From: Macrolepiota albuminosa
Taxonomy: Eukaryota; Basidiomycota; Agaricomycetes; Agaricales; Agaricaceae
Direction of reading: 5' to 3'
Assembly (NCBI GenBank): GCA_027475525.1
Contig: JAMWFC010000113.1
Coordinates: forward strand, 1,414,001 to 1,478,000
DNA: 64,000 nucleotides
In this document: positions 61,072 to 64,000 of the stretch, one piece after another
Numbering within the stretch: position 1 is the stretch's first letter
Layout: each line of letters begins with the position of its first letter
Program-made: the position numbers and the translations under genes
The notes under the pieces: generated by a model
What the model was told of the DNA's origin: nothing
What the model saw: only the letters and a program-made list of their open reading frames with translations
Database searches by the model: none

Positions 61072-61216
61072 AAGAACGGTGTAAGGAGGGAGTCTTAATA
61101 TTATGTCAGGTTCTGCTGAGTCGGGGGCTTTCCGGGAAAGTAGCCATCAAGAACGGTGTAAGGAGGGAGTCTTAATATTATGTCAGGTTCTGCTGAGTCG
61201 GGGGCTTTCCGGGAAA
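61063..61216. repeat. Exact 2 x 77-bp tandem duplication (16 of 16)
   Basis: Copies 61063-61139 and 61140-61216, across the gag start and the inner edge of the 5' LTR. Confidence 0.97.
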
Positions 61217-61907
61217 GCAATCGCCCTTACAATGCGGACTTGACCCACGGATACTCGGGTGTCTGGAACTCCGGGGCTAGGACTCCGGGGTTCAAGACGT
61301 GGACAGGGGTAATCCCGGGAGAGGGAACTTGGTCTGGGGGTTTTGGGTTGTGAGTAGCTAGGGGGTTCGGGTGGGGGTCGAGTCGTGAACCGGAGGTTCT
61401 AAGACGAGACCAAGTTAGCAAATTAAAGTCGCGAAGTGCGTACCAATCTTAGAGCACATGAGTATTCAAGCATGCCAGTCAATGCGTACCAGTCAAATAG
61501 AGGGCACGCAACAATTCAAGTAACCAGGGGAAAACAGTGTAAGCAGTGTAATATCAAGACTGCTGAATACAACGGGGAACTGCGCTATAAGTACTACGGG
61601 ACTGGGTCTTGGGGTTCTGGGGTGTCTGGGATGGGTTCCGGGGGTCATTGAGTAGCAGGCAGGAACTGTATACCTGGATCGCGTGTGTGGGGCATGCGAT
61701 CAATTGATGCAGAGGGGGCTGTGATGCGTGATGCGCATGATCCAATCATTGATCAGGGCTGGTGGCGGCTGATGGCAGTCCTTGATGCACGTGATGGCGG
61801 CGTCGGTAGTCGTGATGGCGGGGCGTGTCCTGTGGGGTCGGAGGGAGGGTCCCGGATGGTGTTCCGGGGGTGTCCCGGGGTGGGTCCGGAGGGAAGGGGT
61901 CGTGACA
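61181..61907 (-). repeat. Chromovirus 5' LTR
   Basis: 727 bp. The first 37 bp on the + strand also appear at 61104-61140 because of the adjoining 77-bp duplication. Confidence 0.93.
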
Positions 61908-61912
61908 GATTG

Positions 61913-62584
61913 CACCTTCTATTGATGCAATTGCTGTCTTGTCTGGAATTCACTGCCAGGTTTATTTAGACTATTTATTATGAGATACTGGTTGGTACTC
62001 ATGTTGTGTTGATACAGTGAGCAGTGGTCATGTCATGACAGCTGGCAGTTGAGCAGATAAGGTTAAGGTCTTGATCACTTTTGAAGAGGGCTCAATCAAA
62101 GCCCTCATCAAAAGTGATCATTTTGCCATGCTGACCAGTTTCTATGATAAATAATATTGATTTAGCCATTTTATCATTTAATTTCTTGATAGATACTTCA
62201 ATATACTCTCTTTACATCAAAGGGTTTAATAGTTTGCTGATAGATTGACTATAGAGACTGTACGTTGGATCAAAAATAGATTGCTTTATCTCTTCAAAAG
62301 TAGCAGACTGTGTGGCTGCAGAATGCCCTTGAAACATTATATTATCTATTGAGTCAGTTGTAGTACACTATGTGATCATGTGATTGGAGTTTAGAAGTGC
62401 ATGCAATTTACTGCTTATGAAAAGATTCAGAAATTCATAGATAAGATTCCAGATCATTGTGCATTTACTTTCTTATAAGAGGAAGTTTAGTATTCTTGAA
62501 CCAATAATCTAAAGGGCTTTTTCTAGTGTCATAACTTTCAAAAACATCAGAATCTCAATTTTTACTCTTTAGCTGATACTATCT
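61913..62584. other. AT-rich right flank of the chromovirus
   Basis: AT-rich and CpG-poor; it continues the sequence interrupted by the chromovirus. No feature recognised. Confidence 0.55.
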
Positions 62585-64000
62585 TTGAGATCAATATTGA
62601 TGTCTGTCATTATCTTCAAACATCAATTATCCACCACAATAAATAATCTACTACTCAAGCTTTTTCTTGCACTTCTTTGTCAAACACTTCTTTTTCTCAA
62701 CCATCTGTCACATCTGATCCTGCAAATTCACATTGTGCACCTGTTTCTGACACTTCTCAAGAATTTGTTGCTTACCCACATGCTTACATGGCAATTTCAG
62801 AACTATTGTCTGAGGATTTTTCTGTGATTATTACAATTGTACAAGATAGTAACAACACTACTGTATTACCTGCTATATTTGACAACAAAGCCAATGACAC
62901 TGCTTTTCATCTTTATAACTTACTTAATAAGTCTACATTAGCACTCTTCTACGCATTTGTGAGTTCTACTGATCCAGTTGTTCTGGCATCAATTTTTCCC
63001 ACTTCAACTCAATTCTTAATTTGGGTTGTATGACTCATATCATGTGTAACAAATGGTGTTTTTGGACTTACTGTGAAGACCTTGTGGTCCTAGTTGGCAT
63101 AGCTAACTGTGGGAAGTTGAACATCCTAGCATGAGATGAAGTCTGTTTTTGTGTAATCATTGATGGAAAACCTGTCATACTGATTCTATCTGACTGCTTA
63201 TATGCTCCAGATGTTCCTATCAATTGTTTATCTGTCAGTTTTATAACTAAGCACAATTTAGAACTTGTTTCAAAAATAAAGCAACAACTATTTATTTTCT
63301 GAAATCTTCTCAACTTTGAGGCAAGTCTCTACAGGCAACAGTTCTAAATTTATTTTTTTTTCATTGCAACTTTATTCTCATCAAACTTCTAGAAACCAAG
63401 TTATTTCCTACTATTACCCCATTCTCTATGAATTTTCCTAAAATTCTAATCACTTCTAAATTATAGCATTGTAGACTGGGTCATCCTGCTAAGAACACCA
63501 CTCAGATAACATTAACAAAAGATTGTGTGACTGGAGTTGACTTTAAGGAGACTTTTCAGGATGATCATTGCATTCCATATATTATTGGCAAACAGCCTAC
63601 TTGACCATATAACAATTTTCAACATCATGCTTTCAAAATTTGTGAACTTTCACACATAGATTTTTGTGGTCCATTTCTGACTCAATTTGCAAATAGACAA
63701 CCTTCTTATTTTCACTCTATTCTGGATGATTTCTCCAACTATGGCAGCACTGCTTTACAATCAAACAAAGATCAGGCATACAAACATTTCAAGGATTTCC
63801 AGGCTTGTCTTGAACTTAAATTGAGAAACAAAGTTACAAATGTTTGATGTGACAGTGTGAAATCTCAATAACAAAGGGACCACATTGCAGTCAACGACAG
63901 CATATGCCCATTAACAGAACAAGAATATATTCATACATTAGAAAATAAAGCACAAACTCTCATGGCCAAAGCTGGTCTCCATTTCTTTTCTAGACAACAC
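62585..64000 (+). pseudogene. Degraded Copia pol remnant (protease to integrase), runs off the window
   Basis: Broken + strand frames. Gag/protease-like text lies near 63150-63240 (SDCLYAPDVPINCLSVSF, the usual spacer after the Copia protease). After about 63460 come a GAG-pre-integrase trace (CRLGHPAKNT), then KICELSHIDFCGPFLTQF (first integrase Asp, near 63650), SILDDFSNYGSTAL and YKHFKDFQACLELKLRNKV. Stops appear where Arg or Gln is expected. It is a different Copia family from the 46.9-49.4 kb element, judged by sequence, and continues beyond 64000. Confidence 0.75.

Larger units (their letters stand above)
50974..61907 (-). mobile_element. Full-length Ty3/Gypsy chromovirus, minus strand
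   Basis: Two 727-bp LTRs (50974-51700 and 61181-61907) with TG…CA ends, flanked by the 5-bp duplication GATTG (50969-50973 and 61908-61912). The interior on the minus strand runs gag, zinc knuckle, two protease-like units, RT, RNase H, integrase, chromodomain. A purine-rich tract (AAGGAGGGATGA) precedes the 3' LTR at 51701. Just inside the 5' LTR I see no obvious TGG tRNA-primer match. An antisense extra region (about 51,880-53,460) lies between the chromodomain and the 3' LTR. Several stops make the copy inactive. Confidence 0.93.

Noticed and set aside
6874..61216. The 77-bp direct repeats as a CRISPR-like array or a novel dispersed repeat family
   Set aside because: The copies are adjacent with no spacer, and different sites share no sequence, only the 77-bp period.

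Overview
The window is nuclear DNA of a filamentous basidiomycete, most likely an Agaricomycete. Genes are dense, with many 45-120 bp GT-AG introns. They include a Delta-12 desaturase, MSH2, PMP3 and several low-complexity proteins of agaricomycete type. The transposons (Ngaro, chromovirus, Copia, Tc1/mariner) also fit that group. No organism name can be read from the sequence itself.

Layout. Positions 1-35,023 are gene space. In order: an interrupted coding-looking stretch (593-1165); a CCCH-array plus RBR E3 ligase (1514-6053, +); a Pro/Ser-rich protein (6362-8409, -); a thiol/halide-type methyltransferase (8645-9482, +); a DUF4048-like coiled-coil protein (9573-11220, +); PMP3 (11906-12365, +); a probable RSA3 (12982-13407, +); a large repeat-bearing low-complexity protein (13569-17029, +); a Rap1-type Myb protein (17933-~20640, -); a small conserved unknown (21437-~22166, -); a secreted GPI-type protein (22388-23955, -); a Delta-12 fatty acid desaturase (25351-27346, +); a DUF3433 membrane protein (27714-30643, -); and MSH2 (30889-35023, +), divergent from the DUF3433 gene.

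Positions 35,024-64,000 are a nested transposon cluster. A Tc1/mariner element (35769-43257) has a Ngaro tyrosine-recombinase retrotransposon (about 35815-41638) inserted in its left terminal repeat. Next come a decayed Gypsy LTR/gag unit split by a solo Copia LTR, a truncated Copia element, an AT-rich stretch, a structurally complete Gypsy chromovirus (50974-61907, 5-bp TSD) and another Copia pol remnant. The two chromovirus LTRs differ at about 50 sites, all transitions by my reading. Premature stops in the elements are the kind that C-to-T change produces, so the island looks silenced and deaminated.

The most important overall observation is technical. Sixteen exact tandem duplications are scattered through genes, intergenic DNA and transposons, and every one has a period of exactly 77 bp. 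All six that fall cleanly inside coding sequence shift the reading frame, and the frame is restored when one copy is removed. This is what unmerged k=77 contig overlaps of a de Bruijn assembly would look like, not a biological repeat. Any annotation of this window should collapse them first. The genes do not form one pathway; they are ordinary neighbours.
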